This document shows, in pieces, positions 1 through 6,440 of a stretch of 10,043 nucleotides of DNA (positions within the stretch are counted from its first letter, which is position 1; every line of letters begins with the position of its first letter). This DNA comes from Rubrimonas sp036735545 (GTDB taxonomy: Bacteria > Pseudomonadota > Alphaproteobacteria > Rhodobacterales > Rhodobacteraceae). A program made the position numbers and the translations under genes. Below the pieces are notes generated by a model, which ran no database searches, had not been told where the DNA came from, and worked only from the letters and a program-made list of their open reading frames with translations. The stretch spans positions 1 to 10,043 of the forward strand of contig DAINOD010000104.1 in the NCBI GenBank assembly GCA_036735545.1, given 5' to 3'.

Positions 1-662
1 CCCGAGGGCACGCGCAGCAGCGCCTCCCACACCTTGATCTGGAACGGCGCGCCGATCAGCGCCACCCGCGCTTCGCCCCCGCCGCCGAAGGCCGCGCCCA
101 CCCAGCCGGCCAGCCGCGCGGGGTCCTCGGCGAATCGCGCCGCGGGCCAGCGGCCGCGCAGATCGGCCATCGCGGCGTCGCGCCCGGTCTCGGCGGCGAA
201 GGCCAGGCCGCACAGCCCCGCGCCGGTGCCCATCGCCAGCGCCGGGCCGAAGGGGCTGTCGAACCACCCCCAGGCGATCTCCAGCCCTTCGCCGCGCCGC
301 GCCCAGACGCCGGGCGGCATCGCCTCCCAGCGCAGGAACAGGTCGTGCAGCCGCCCGGGGCTCGACAGGCCGCTGCCATAGGCGGCGTCGAGCACCGAGC
401 GCCGCTCGGCCAGCAGGCGCTTGGCCGCGTCGAGCGTCAGGTGCTGCAGGAACCGCTTGGGGCTGACCCCGACCCAGTCGCTGAACAGCTTCTGGAAATG
501 GAACGGGCTCAGCCCGACATGGGCCGCGACCGCCTCGAGCGAGGGCTGGTCCTCGCGCCGCGCCGCGATGAACTTCAGCGCGGCGTCGATCAGCGCATAG
601 CGGAACGGATCGGGCTCGGGCCGTTCGGGCTCGGGACGGTCGGGCTCGGGACGGTCGGTCAT
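1..662 (-). CDS. ada: Ada-like protein: AraC-type HTH plus O6-methylguanine-DNA methyltransferase (3' end outside window)
   Basis: Family role: transfers alkyl groups from O6-alkylguanine in DNA to a protein cysteine, and may activate its own repair genes. Only 220 residues are visible. Residues 20-121 form an AraC-type DNA-binding domain (HVGLSPFHFQKLFSDWVGVSPKRFLQ, i.e. core around 48-74). Residues 127-200 resemble the methyltransferase N-terminal fold (WGWFDSPFGPALAMGTGAGL), and FQIKVWEALLRVPSG near the edge is the classic lead-in to the active-site domain. The PCHR active-site cysteine lies beyond base 1 and cannot be checked. The N-terminal zinc domain of E. coli Ada (phosphotriester repair) is absent, as is common in alphaproteobacterial homologues. 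The start is uncertain: ATG 662 is used, but an in-frame ATG at 689 would add nine residues, and neither has a good ribosome-binding site. An in-frame stop at 723-725 bounds the ORF. The N-terminus carries an RPEPD-type repeat. Confidence 0.9.
   Translation of the reverse strand, partial: MTDRPEPDRPEPERPEPDPFRYALIDAALKFIAARREDQPSLEAVAAHVGLSPFHFQKLFSDWVGVSPKRFLQHLTLDAAKRLLAERRSVLDAAYGSGLSSPGRLHDLFLRWEAMPPGVWARRGEGLEIAWGWFDSPFGPALAMGTGAGLCGLAFAAETGRDAAMADLRGRWPAARFAEDPARLAGWVGAAFGGGGEARVALIGAPFQIKVWEALLRVPS
611..655. repeat. Three tandem 15-bp repeats inside the Ada-like N-terminus
   Basis: Units 611-625, 626-640 and 641-655 read cgggctcgggccgtt, then cgggctcgggacggt twice. The last two are identical and the first differs at two or three bases. 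Fifteen bases is five codons, so copy-number change stays in frame. On the minus strand the units encode an (E/D)RPEP repeat just ahead of the HTH domain, probably a disordered tail. Replication slippage is the simplest origin. Confidence 0.85.
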
Positions 663-680
663 GGGCGTCCGGTCATGGGC
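656..680. repeat. 11-bp direct repeat spanning the Ada-like start codon
   Basis: The sequence cggtcatgggc occurs at 656-666 and again at 670-680, a 14-base period. On the minus strand each copy contains an ATG. The ATG at 662 is in frame with the repair protein. The one at 676 is out of frame and stops within a few codons. The pair could be a slippage product or two half-sites for an activator. AraC-type proteins bind direct repeats, but no binding evidence exists here. Confidence 0.5.
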
Positions 681-856
681 AGGGGGCATCGGCAGGCTCG
701 GCCTCGGCGGGCGGGGGGCGGTCTAACCGCATCGCCCCCATGTCGCCCCTGTCCCCCGCATGCGCCACCCGAAAGCTGCGCCCGGTGGCCCATGCCACAG
801 GCGCGGCGGCGGCGGTCATGGTAGTCTGTATGCCTGAAACAGTTTTCGGCGCACCC

Positions 857-1213
857 ATGGAACATTCGGTCATTCCTGCGATCCCGGGCGGCATCAAGGC
901 CCTCCCGACCCTCTGGCTGGTGCTCGGCGCCGCCGCCCTCTACACCGCCGCCATGGTCGGCATGAAGCTCTGGGGCGCGATCCCGCCCGCGGCGGCCGTC
1001 GGCCTGATCGCGGTCGCGATCGCCGGGGCGGTGTGGTGCGAGATCGGCGCGCTGCGCGGCGAGCGCATCGGCATGATCTATCTCGGCATCCTCGTGGCGG
1101 AGACGCTGCGCGTCGCCGCGGTCGCGCATTTCGGCTTCGACGAACGCTTCACCGCGCGCGAACTCGCCGGCGCGGCGCTGATCGTGGCGGGCACCGCGCT
1201 CGCGGCCGCCTGA
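857..1213 (+). CDS. Small four-helix membrane protein, SMR/DMT-superfamily-like
   Basis: A 118-residue hydrophobic protein with four probable membrane helices at about 17-37, 42-62, 70-92 and 101-117. This length and layout match small multidrug resistance (SMR) proteins of the drug/metabolite transporter superfamily. The C-terminal FTARELAGAALIVAGTALA resembles the last SMR/EamA helix. Helix 1 has no glutamate: the position usually held by the proton- and substrate-coupling Glu14 appears to be in LGAAALYTAAM, so a classical drug/proton antiport role is doubtful. The start is uncertain. ATG 857 is chosen because it gives a normal SMR length; ATG 830 is in frame and adds nine residues, and neither has a clear Shine-Dalgarno. 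It diverges from the Ada-like gene, and 194 bases separate the two starts. The function is unknown; the transporter assignment is by resemblance only. Confidence 0.7.
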   Translation: MEHSVIPAIPGGIKALPTLWLVLGAAALYTAAMVGMKLWGAIPPAAAVGLIAVAIAGAVWCEIGALRGERIGMIYLGILVAETLRVAAVAHFGFDERFTARELAGAALIVAGTALAAA

Positions 1214-1283
1214 GCGCGCGCCCCTCCCCCCGCCCGCGGACCCTGCGCGACCGCCACACCGGTCCGGCCCCCTCGGCCGCGCC

Positions 1284-1886
1284 TCAGGGCTTCAGCATCG
1301 CGAGGAACCCCGCCAGCACCGGCCCCGCCGCGCCGTGCAGCGCGCCGCCGCGGCCGTTCACGATCAGCCCGTCGGCCAGCGCCGCGGCGTGAACGGCCAG
1401 CGTGGCGGGATCGGGGCCGCGCCGGATCTCGCCGGCCTCCTGCGCGGCGCGGAAGGCGGCCTCGAATCCCGCCCGCACCCGGGCGGCGCCGCCGCGCGCG
1501 GCGATCATGGCCGGGCTGTTCTGCAGGCCGCGCTCCGCCATCGCGTTCACGATCAGGCAGCCGCGCCCCAGCCGGTGATCGGCGGCGCGGACCCACAGCG
1601 CGAAGGCGGCCTCGATCCCGGCCAGCGGCGTCGCCCCCCCGGTCAGCGCCGCGAGGATCTCGTCGCCGCGGCGCTCGGCGTAGCGTTCGATGGCGCGCCG
1701 GAACAGCGCCTCCTTGTCGCCGAAGGCATAGCGCAGGCTCTGCCGGTGCAGGCCGGTCTCGGCCTCGAGCAGCGCGTAGCTGGCGCGCGCATAGCCGTAG
1801 TCCCAGAACACGCTCATGGCGCGGTCCAGCGCCCTGGCCGCATCGAAGCCGCGCGGTCTGCCCGCCGGGGCGCCTGCCTCGTCCAT
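1284..1886 (-). CDS. TetR/AcrR-family transcriptional regulator
   Basis: A 200-residue protein with the typical TetR length. Residues 10-60 form the DNA-binding domain: GRPRGFDAARALDRAMSVFW, then the GYARAS turn, and the recognition region TGLHRQSLRYAFGDKEALF. The rest is a helical ligand-binding and dimer domain of unknown ligand. Family members usually repress themselves and a neighbour until a small molecule binds. ATG 1886 is chosen because the HTH preamble GRPRGFD normally lies near the N-terminus. Upstream in-frame ATG 1952 would add 22 unrelated residues and place the candidate operator inside the gene. GGAGG abuts ATG 1886 with no spacer, which is too close for normal ribosome binding, so the message may be leaderless. 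It diverges from the cupin gene and shares a 257-base region with it. The gene converges on the SMR-like gene. Confidence 0.9.
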   Translation of the reverse strand: MDEAGAPAGRPRGFDAARALDRAMSVFWDYGYARASYALLEAETGLHRQSLRYAFGDKEALFRRAIERYAERRGDEILAALTGGATPLAGIEAAFALWVRAADHRLGRGCLIVNAMAERGLQNSPAMIAARGGAARVRAGFEAAFRAAQEAGEIRRGPDPATLAVHAAALADGLIVNGRGGALHGAAGPVLAGFLAMLKP

Positions 1887-1894
1887 CCTCCGCG

Positions 1895-1922
1895 ATATTG
1901 TGCACGACCGGTCATGAAGCAA
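1895..1922 (-). promoter_or_regulatory. Weak candidate promoter of tetR overlapping the operator
   Basis: On the minus strand TTGCTT (1922-1917) and CAATAT (1900-1895) are 16 bases apart, and the palindrome occupies the spacer. Each hexamer matches the sigma-70 consensus at only about three positions. If used, transcription would begin at or within a base or two of ATG 1886, giving a leaderless message. The location would suit autorepression. Confidence 0.25.
1901..1918. promoter_or_regulatory. Candidate TetR-type operator (imperfect 18-bp palindrome)
   Basis: The bases tgcacgaccggtcatgaa form two 9-base arms that pair at 7 of 9 positions around a perfect GACCGGTC palindrome at 1906-1913. 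It lies 15-32 bases upstream of the tetR start and 226-243 bases upstream of the cupin start. Size, symmetry and position match a TetR-family operator. Assignment to this TetR is inference from proximity. Confidence 0.55.
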
Positions 1923-2143
1923 GATTCTCCAATGAAATTCCGCCGCGATCATCGCCGCTCCGGCGATGGTCCATGGCGTTTCCGCCGCTTTATCGCCGTG
2001 TCGCGGATCGCCACCTTGCCGACAGGGACCGGCGCCGGGCCGGCCCCGCTTGCGCTCGGCCGCCCAAGCCCCGACATCGCCTCCCGTACGGGGCGCGCAT
2101 CGGCGCCGGGGACGGCCGCCAACCCATGACAGGAACCAACGCC

Positions 2144-2827
2144 ATGGAGATAAACGCAGATTTCACCCGCCGCGCCGCAGTCCATGCCGCGGCGCTGCCC
2201 TGGGCGCCCTCGCCCATGCCGGGCGTCGACCGCCGCATGCTCGACCGCGTCGGGGCCGAGGTCGCGCGCGCCACCACCATCGTGCGCTATGCGCCGAACA
2301 GCCGCTTTTCCGCCCATGTCCATGACGGCGGCGAGGAATTCCTCGTGCTCGACGGCGTTTTCCAGGACGAGCACGGCGATTATCCCGCCGGCGCCTATGT
2401 CCGCAACCCGCCCACCTCGCGCCACACGCCCGGCGCGTCGCAGGGATGCACCATCTTCGTCAAACTGTGGCAGTTCGATCCCGACGACCGCCGCGACGTC
2501 CGCATCGACACCGCCGCCGCCGCCCCTGCCCCGGCCGCCGGACGGCCCGGCGTCGCCGTGATCCCGCTGTTCGCCGATGCACGCGAGACGGTGCGCATCG
2601 AGACCTGGGCCCCCGGCGCGCCCGTGACGCTCGACGCGCCGGGCGGCTTCGAAGCCCTTGTGATCGAAGGCGGATTCGAGGAAGGCGGCGAGGCCTTCGC
2701 GCCGCAGTCCTGGCTGCGCCTGCCCGCGGGCGCGCGGCTCGACGCCGTGGCGGGGCCGCAGGGCGCGCGGCTCTGGGTCAAGACGGGCCACCTCGCCGTC
2801 GCCCCGAAAGGCCCGGCCGACCGCTGA
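2144..2827 (+). CDS. Stand-alone ChrR-like cupin protein
   Basis: A 227-residue double-cupin protein. The first cupin (about 45-112) has a complete metal site: H58 and H60 in SAHVHDGGEEF, E64, and H94 in NPPTSRHTPG. FLVLDGVFQDEHGDYPAGAYVRNPP is typical of the C-terminal cupin of ChrR, the zinc-dependent anti-sigma factor of the singlet-oxygen response. The N-terminal HxxxCxxC anti-sigma domain of ChrR is missing, and no sigma factor lies nearby, so this is not itself an anti-sigma factor. The second cupin (about 138-215) keeps the strand pattern but lacks the histidines and is probably structural. ATG 2144 is chosen: AGGA at 2131-2134 sits nine bases upstream and MEINADF is the usual N-terminus of this group. 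ATG 2126 is in frame but poorly spaced. No signal peptide, so it is likely cytoplasmic. The divergent TetR may control it. An enzymatic (dioxygenase-like) or metal-sensing role is possible. Confidence 0.85.
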   Translation: MEINADFTRRAAVHAAALPWAPSPMPGVDRRMLDRVGAEVARATTIVRYAPNSRFSAHVHDGGEEFLVLDGVFQDEHGDYPAGAYVRNPPTSRHTPGASQGCTIFVKLWQFDPDDRRDVRIDTAAAAPAPAAGRPGVAVIPLFADARETVRIETWAPGAPVTLDAPGGFEALVIEGGFEEGGEAFAPQSWLRLPAGARLDAVAGPQGARLWVKTGHLAVAPKGPADR

Positions 2828-2845
2828 CCGCGCACCGCGCGACGC

Positions 2846-2881
2846 GGGCCGGGTCCTGACGGCGCAAGGGGTTGCCGGCCC
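2846..2881. terminator. Weak candidate bidirectional terminator between cupin and lysR
   Basis: In the 72-base gap between the convergent cupin and LysR genes, gggccgg (2846-2852) pairs perfectly with ccggccc (2875-2881) around a 22-base loop. No T-run follows on either strand, and the loop is long. Position is the main support. Confidence 0.25.
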
Positions 2882-2899
2882 TCCGCCCCCGGCCGACGG

Positions 2900-3808
2900 T
2901 CACGCCATCCAGTCGGGGCCGGCATTGCGGAAGCGTTCGGCGAGGAAGTCGACGAACACCCGCAGCTTCGGCTGCGGGAACCGCCCCGCGGGATACACCG
3001 CCCAGACGCCCAGCGGCGCGGGGCGGCAATCGGGCAACACCTCGACCAGCGCCCCGGACGCCACGGCCTCGGCGCAGATGAAGGCGGGCGACAGCACGAT
3101 GCCCAGCCCCTCGCAGGCCGCGCGCATCAGCGCATCGCCGTTGTTGACGGTCAGCCGCCCCACGGCGCGCACCAGACGCTCCTCGCCCGAGGCGCTGCGC
3201 AGCCGCCAGCCCGAGCCGGTCGAGAGGTTGGAGTAATGCAGCAATTCATGCGCCGCGAGTTCGTCCAGCGTCCGCGGCGCCCCCTGCCGCGCCAGGTAAT
3301 CCGGGGCGGCCACAAGGCGAAGCGTTGTTTCGGCAAGCTTTTTCGCCATCAGGCTGGAATCCGGCAGCGTGCCGACTCGCACGGCCATGTCATAGCCCTC
3401 GGCTACCAGCTCGACGAACCGGTCGTCCAGCGACAGCCGCGCCGACACCTCCGGATAGGCCGACAGGAAGGCCGTGACCGCCGGCGCGAGGTGGCGGATC
3501 CCGAAGGACAGCGGCGCCGAGATGCGCAGTTCCCCCCGCGGCGCGCCCTGCATCGAGGCGGCCATGGCGTCGGCCTCGAGGGCCTCGGCGATCACCCGCG
3601 CCGCGCGGTCGTAATAGGCCAGCCCGATCTCGGTCGGGTTCACCCTGCGCGTGGTGCGGTTGAGCAGCCGCGCCCCCAGCCGCGCCTCGAGCGCGGAGAC
3701 ATGCTTGGACACCGCCGATTTCGAGACGCCCATCTTGCGCGCGGCATCGGTGAAGCCGCCCAGATCGACGACCCGGACGAAGGCCTCCATCTCGCTGAGC
3801 CGGTCCAT
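2900..3808 (-). CDS. LysR-family transcriptional regulator, CrgA-like group
   Basis: A 302-residue protein of normal LysR length. Residues 1-60 hold the winged HTH (MDRLSEMEAFVRVVDLGGFT, then DAARKMGVSKSAVSKHVSALEARLG and the LLNRTTRRV wing). Residues about 90-295 form the two-lobe effector domain, with GELRISAPLSFG opening it and CEGLGIVLSPAF near 232-243. The RISAPLSFG and YDMAVRVG motifs are typical of the CrgA-like branch. ATG 3808 is supported by GGAGAGGG on the minus strand just upstream. The frame stays open to 4063, but those extra 85 residues have no LysR match and would run into the neighbouring gene. It diverges from the ABC importer with 247 bases between the starts, the usual arrangement of a LysR protein with its target. 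The effector is unknown; a transported amine or amino-acid derivative is a guess. Confidence 0.93.
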   Translation of the reverse strand: MDRLSEMEAFVRVVDLGGFTDAARKMGVSKSAVSKHVSALEARLGARLLNRTTRRVNPTEIGLAYYDRAARVIAEALEADAMAASMQGAPRGELRISAPLSFGIRHLAPAVTAFLSAYPEVSARLSLDDRFVELVAEGYDMAVRVGTLPDSSLMAKKLAETTLRLVAAPDYLARQGAPRTLDELAAHELLHYSNLSTGSGWRLRSASGEERLVRAVGRLTVNNGDALMRAACEGLGIVLSPAFICAEAVASGALVEVLPDCRPAPLGVWAVYPAGRFPQPKLRVFVDFLAERFRNAGPDWMA

Positions 3809-3839
3809 GCCCTCTCCGGTGTTTCCGAATCCGGCAATG

Positions 3840-3868
3840 GTTGCACCGCCCGCAGGGGATTGTGCAAC
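3840..3868. promoter_or_regulatory. Inverted repeat upstream of lysR, candidate regulator site
   Basis: GTTGCAC (3840-3846) and its exact complement GTGCAAC (3862-3868) are separated by 15 bases, 32-60 bases upstream of the lysR start within the shared region with the ABC importer. Partial symmetry continues two bases farther out. LysR proteins bind dyads with T-N11-A character near their own promoters, so this could be the regulator's site. It could also form a hairpin in the lysR leader. Confidence 0.35.
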
Positions 3869-4055
3869 GGTTCCAGATGCGGCTGCGGCGAAGACGTCCA
3901 CCATGGCGGCGCCGCCGCCCATGGCTGCCCTCGCAGTGCGCAGGTCGATGCTGCGGGCGCGAAAACCGGGCTTCGGGGTTGTCTCATGGCCGCGGTGATG
4001 GTTGATTAACGTCCAAGGCGCGCCCGAGACGCGTTGTCCCCCGGCGGGAGAGGTC

Positions 4056-5150
4056 ATGACCACGACTGACGCGGCGTCGCCCTTGGTCGTTTTCGAACGC
4101 GTCCAGAAAAGCTACGACGGCGAGACGCTGGTCGTGAAGGATCTCAACCTCGCCATTCCGCGGGGGGAGTTCCTCACGATGCTCGGCCCCTCGGGATCGG
4201 GCAAGACCACCTGCCTGATGATGCTCGCGGGTTTCGAGACCGCGACTCATGGCGAGATCCGCCTCGGCGGCCGCCCCATCAACGCGGTCCCCCCCCACAA
4301 GCGCGGGATCGGCATGGTGTTCCAGAACTACGCGCTCTTCCCCCACATGACGGTCGCCGAGAACCTCGCCTTCCCGCTCGAGGTGCGCCGCATGGGGCGC
4401 GCCGAAACCGAGGCCAAGGTGAAGCGCGTGCTCGACATGGTGCAGATGGGCGAGTTCGGCGGGCGCCGGCCGGCCCAGCTGTCGGGCGGGCAGCAGCAGC
4501 GCATCGCGCTGGCGCGCGCGCTGGTATTCGAGCCGGAGCTCGTGCTGATGGACGAACCGCTCGGCGCGCTCGACAAGCAATTGCGCGAGCGGATGCAGTA
4601 CGAGATCAAGCATATCCACGAGAGCCTCGGCGTCACGGTGGTCTATGTCACCCATGACCAGTCCGAGGCGCTGACGATGTCGGACCGCGTGGCCGTGTTC
4701 AACGACGGCGCGATCCAGCAATTGTCGCCGCCGGACGATCTGTACGAACGCCCCATGACGCGTTTCGTGGCCCAGTTCATCGGCGAAAACAATCGCCTGC
4801 CGGGCCGCGTGAAATCGGTCGACGGGGGCGAGGCGCTGGTCGAGATCGACGGCGGCGGCGAGACCCGGGCGCTGGCCATCACCTGCGGCGCCGCCGGCGC
4901 GCGCACCGAACTGTCGATCCGCCCCGAGCGCGTGGCGCTGGGCGAGGCCGACATGCCCAACCGGGCCGAGGGGCGCGTCGAGGAACTCATCTATCTCGGC
5001 GATCACATCCGCTGCCGGCTCAGCGTGCTGGGCCGCGACGATTTCATCGTGAAGGCCCCGAACACCGGCGAGCGCGCCCCGCCGCGGCGCGGCGACCGCG
5101 CGGTGATCGGCTGGCGCACCGAGGACTGCCGCGCGCTCGACGCGGCCTGA
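4056..5150 (+). CDS. ABC importer ATPase, polyamine (PotA) type
   Basis: A 364-residue ATP-binding subunit that powers import through the two downstream permeases. All nucleotide-site motifs are present: Walker A GPSGSGKT (44-51), Q-loop Q90 in GMVFQNYALFPHMTV, signature LSGGQQQR (142-149), Walker B LVLMDEP with D166 and E167, D-loop GALD (170-173), and H-loop H200 in VVYVTHDQSEA. Residues from about 235 (FIGENNRLPG) to the end form the C-terminal TOBE-type regulatory domain of the PotA/spermidine-putrescine group. ATG 4056 follows GGGAGAGG at close spacing. An in-frame ATG at 4002 would add 18 residues with no family match. First gene of the importer operon, divergent from lysR, with a 71-base gap to the binding-protein gene that contains two hairpins. 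Substrate cannot be read from this subunit. Confidence 0.95.
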   Translation: MTTTDAASPLVVFERVQKSYDGETLVVKDLNLAIPRGEFLTMLGPSGSGKTTCLMMLAGFETATHGEIRLGGRPINAVPPHKRGIGMVFQNYALFPHMTVAENLAFPLEVRRMGRAETEAKVKRVLDMVQMGEFGGRRPAQLSGGQQQRIALARALVFEPELVLMDEPLGALDKQLRERMQYEIKHIHESLGVTVVYVTHDQSEALTMSDRVAVFNDGAIQQLSPPDDLYERPMTRFVAQFIGENNRLPGRVKSVDGGEALVEIDGGGETRALAITCGAAGARTELSIRPERVALGEADMPNRAEGRVEELIYLGDHIRCRLSVLGRDDFIVKAPNTGERAPPRRGDRAVIGWRTEDCRALDAA

Positions 5151-5157
5151 GGGATGT

Positions 5158-5176
5158 CGCCCCCCGGCCGGGGGCG
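5158..5176 (+). promoter_or_regulatory. Intercistronic G+C hairpin 1 (ATPase to binding protein)
   Basis: CGCCCCC (5158-5164) pairs with GGGGGCG (5170-5176) around a 5-base loop. The centre can also be read as a perfect 14-base palindrome, cccccggccggggg. It begins eight bases after the ATPase stop. No T-run follows, so it is more likely an mRNA stability or processing element than a complete terminator. Confidence 0.5.
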
Positions 5177-5183
5177 GGCATGG

Positions 5184-5200
5184 GCGCGCCGCAGGCGCGC
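5184..5200 (+). promoter_or_regulatory. Intercistronic G+C hairpin 2, just before the binding-protein RBS
   Basis: GCGCGCC (5184-5190) pairs with GGCGCGC (5194-5200) around a GCA loop. It ends seven bases before the strong AGGGAGA ribosome-binding site (5208-5214) of the binding-protein gene. A 5' hairpin here could protect the downstream message from decay while leaving the ribosome site open. Confidence 0.5.
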
Positions 5201-5221
5201 GAACGACAGGGAGACCAACGC

Positions 5222-6433
5222 ATGAAGACCACCGTCACCATCGCCGCGCTGGCCGGCGGCGTCGCGACAGCCGCGATGGCCGCCATGTCCGGCGAGATGA
5301 CCATCGTCAGCTGGGGCGGGGCCTATTCCGCCTCGCAGCAGAACGCCTATCACGCCCCCTACATGGCGATGAATCCGGGCGTGACGATCATCAACGACGA
5401 AAGCTCGAACGAGGCCGTCGCCAAGCTGCGCGCCATGGCCGAGGCCGGCAACATCACCTGGGACATCGTCGACGTCGAGGGGCCGGACAGCCAGCGCCTG
5501 TGCGACGAGGGGCTGGCGATGAAGATCGACTTCGACGAATGGCTGGCCCCGGCGACAAGCGCCACCGCACAGGCCGCGATCGCAGCGAAGCTCTCCAGTC
5601 TCGACGTGGCGTCGATGTCGCCCGAAGCAGCGGCCGCGATGCTCGCGGAGATCGCCGCGATGACCGGCGATGCTCCGGCGACCGCCGATTTCGGCGACTC
5701 GATCATCAACGACTGCTTCATCCCGCAGATCGTGTTCTCGACCACCTTCGGCTACCGCACCGACGTCGCCGCATGGGAGGGGCGGACGCCCGACGGCCTC
5801 TGCGCGATCTTCGACCTCGAGGCCTTCCCCGGCAAGCGCAGCCTCGAGCGGCGGCCGAAGAAGAACCTCGAATGGGCGCTGCTGTGCGACGGCGTCACGA
5901 AGGCCGAACTCTATGACGTCATGAGCACGCCCGAAGGCATCGAGCGCGCGCTCGCCAAGCTCGACACCATCAAGGCCGAGACGATCTGGTGGTCGGCCGG
6001 CGCCGAGACGCCGCAGCGGCTTGCGGACGGCGAGGTCGTGATGGGCTCGACCTACAACGGCCGCCTGTTCGCGCTGATCGCCGAGCAGGGCCAGCCGGTC
6101 GAGATGCTGTGGGACTGGCAGGTGTTCGACTTCGACGGCTGGATCATCCCGGCCGGCGTCGACGAGGCCAAGTTGCCGATGATCAAGGACTACATCCGCT
6201 TCGCCACCGACACCCAGCGCCTCTCGGACCAGGCCAAGTACATCTCCTACGGCCCGGCCCGCGCCTCATCGCAGCCGCTGGTGGGGCAGCACGCCACGCT
6301 GGGCATCGAGATGGCCCCGCACATGCCGACCAACCCGGCCAACCAGCAGAACTATCTCGTGAACAACATCGAGTGGTGGGCCGACAACCAGGACGACGTG
6401 GAAGCCCGCTTCCAGGTCTGGCTGGCGCAGTAA
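5222..6433 (+). CDS. Periplasmic substrate-binding protein, PotD/PotF-like family
   Basis: A 403-residue extracellular binding protein delivering substrate to the downstream permeases. The N-terminus MKTTVTIAALAGGVATAAMA looks like a Sec signal peptide with cleavage near residue 20-22. The mature protein starts with MTIVSWGGAYSASQQNAY, the usual first strand of the spermidine/putrescine-binding group. Other family stretches are WDIVDVEGPDSQRLCDEG (80-97), FPGKRSLERRPKKNLEWALL (202-221), IWWSAGAETPQRLADGEVVM (255-274) and GSTYNGRLFALI. ATG 5222 has AGGGAGA seven bases upstream; the in-frame ATG at 5180 lies before a hairpin and would bury the signal peptide. Residues about 112-149 are an alanine-rich stretch that interrupts the family pattern between the DEWLAPA and ADFGDSIINDCFIPQIV blocks. 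Ligand is not certain: the family binds polyamines but many alphaproteobacterial members bind other amines or amino-acid derivatives. Confidence 0.93.
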   Translation: MKTTVTIAALAGGVATAAMAAMSGEMTIVSWGGAYSASQQNAYHAPYMAMNPGVTIINDESSNEAVAKLRAMAEAGNITWDIVDVEGPDSQRLCDEGLAMKIDFDEWLAPATSATAQAAIAAKLSSLDVASMSPEAAAAMLAEIAAMTGDAPATADFGDSIINDCFIPQIVFSTTFGYRTDVAAWEGRTPDGLCAIFDLEAFPGKRSLERRPKKNLEWALLCDGVTKAELYDVMSTPEGIERALAKLDTIKAETIWWSAGAETPQRLADGEVVMGSTYNGRLFALIAEQGQPVEMLWDWQVFDFDGWIIPAGVDEAKLPMIKDYIRFATDTQRLSDQAKYISYGPARASSQPLVGQHATLGIEMAPHMPTNPANQQNYLVNNIEWWADNQDDVEARFQVWLAQ

Positions 6434-6440
6434 GGCAAGG

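Noticed and set aside
1214..1283. GGACC/GGTCC dyad between the SMR-like and tetR genes as a terminator
   Set aside because: Only five pairs around a long loop and no T-run on either strand.
1932..2129. A 65-codon plus-strand frame starting MKFRRDHRRSGDGPW between tetR and the cupin
   Set aside because: No ribosome-binding site, no recognisable domain, and it ends inside the cupin leader. A small peptide cannot be excluded, but nothing supports it.
1898..2143. An 82-residue longer N-terminus for the cupin
   Set aside because: The added residues are Arg/Pro-rich without family match and would place the TetR operator inside the coding sequence; ATG 2144 has a better ribosome site.
3979..4007. 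TTGTCT and TTGATT 17 bases apart as a promoter for the importer
   Set aside because: The -10 hexamer matches only three of six consensus bases, so it is no better than chance in an intergenic region of this size.
3809..4063. An 85-residue N-terminal extension of the LysR protein
   Set aside because: LysR proteins start directly before the HTH, ATG 3808 has a good ribosome site, and the extension overlaps the start of the divergent ATPase gene.
3984..5006. A 340-codon open frame on the minus strand opposite the ATPase gene
   Set aside because: The complement of a clear ABC ATPase; composition is low-complexity and typical of antisense frames in G+C-rich genomes.
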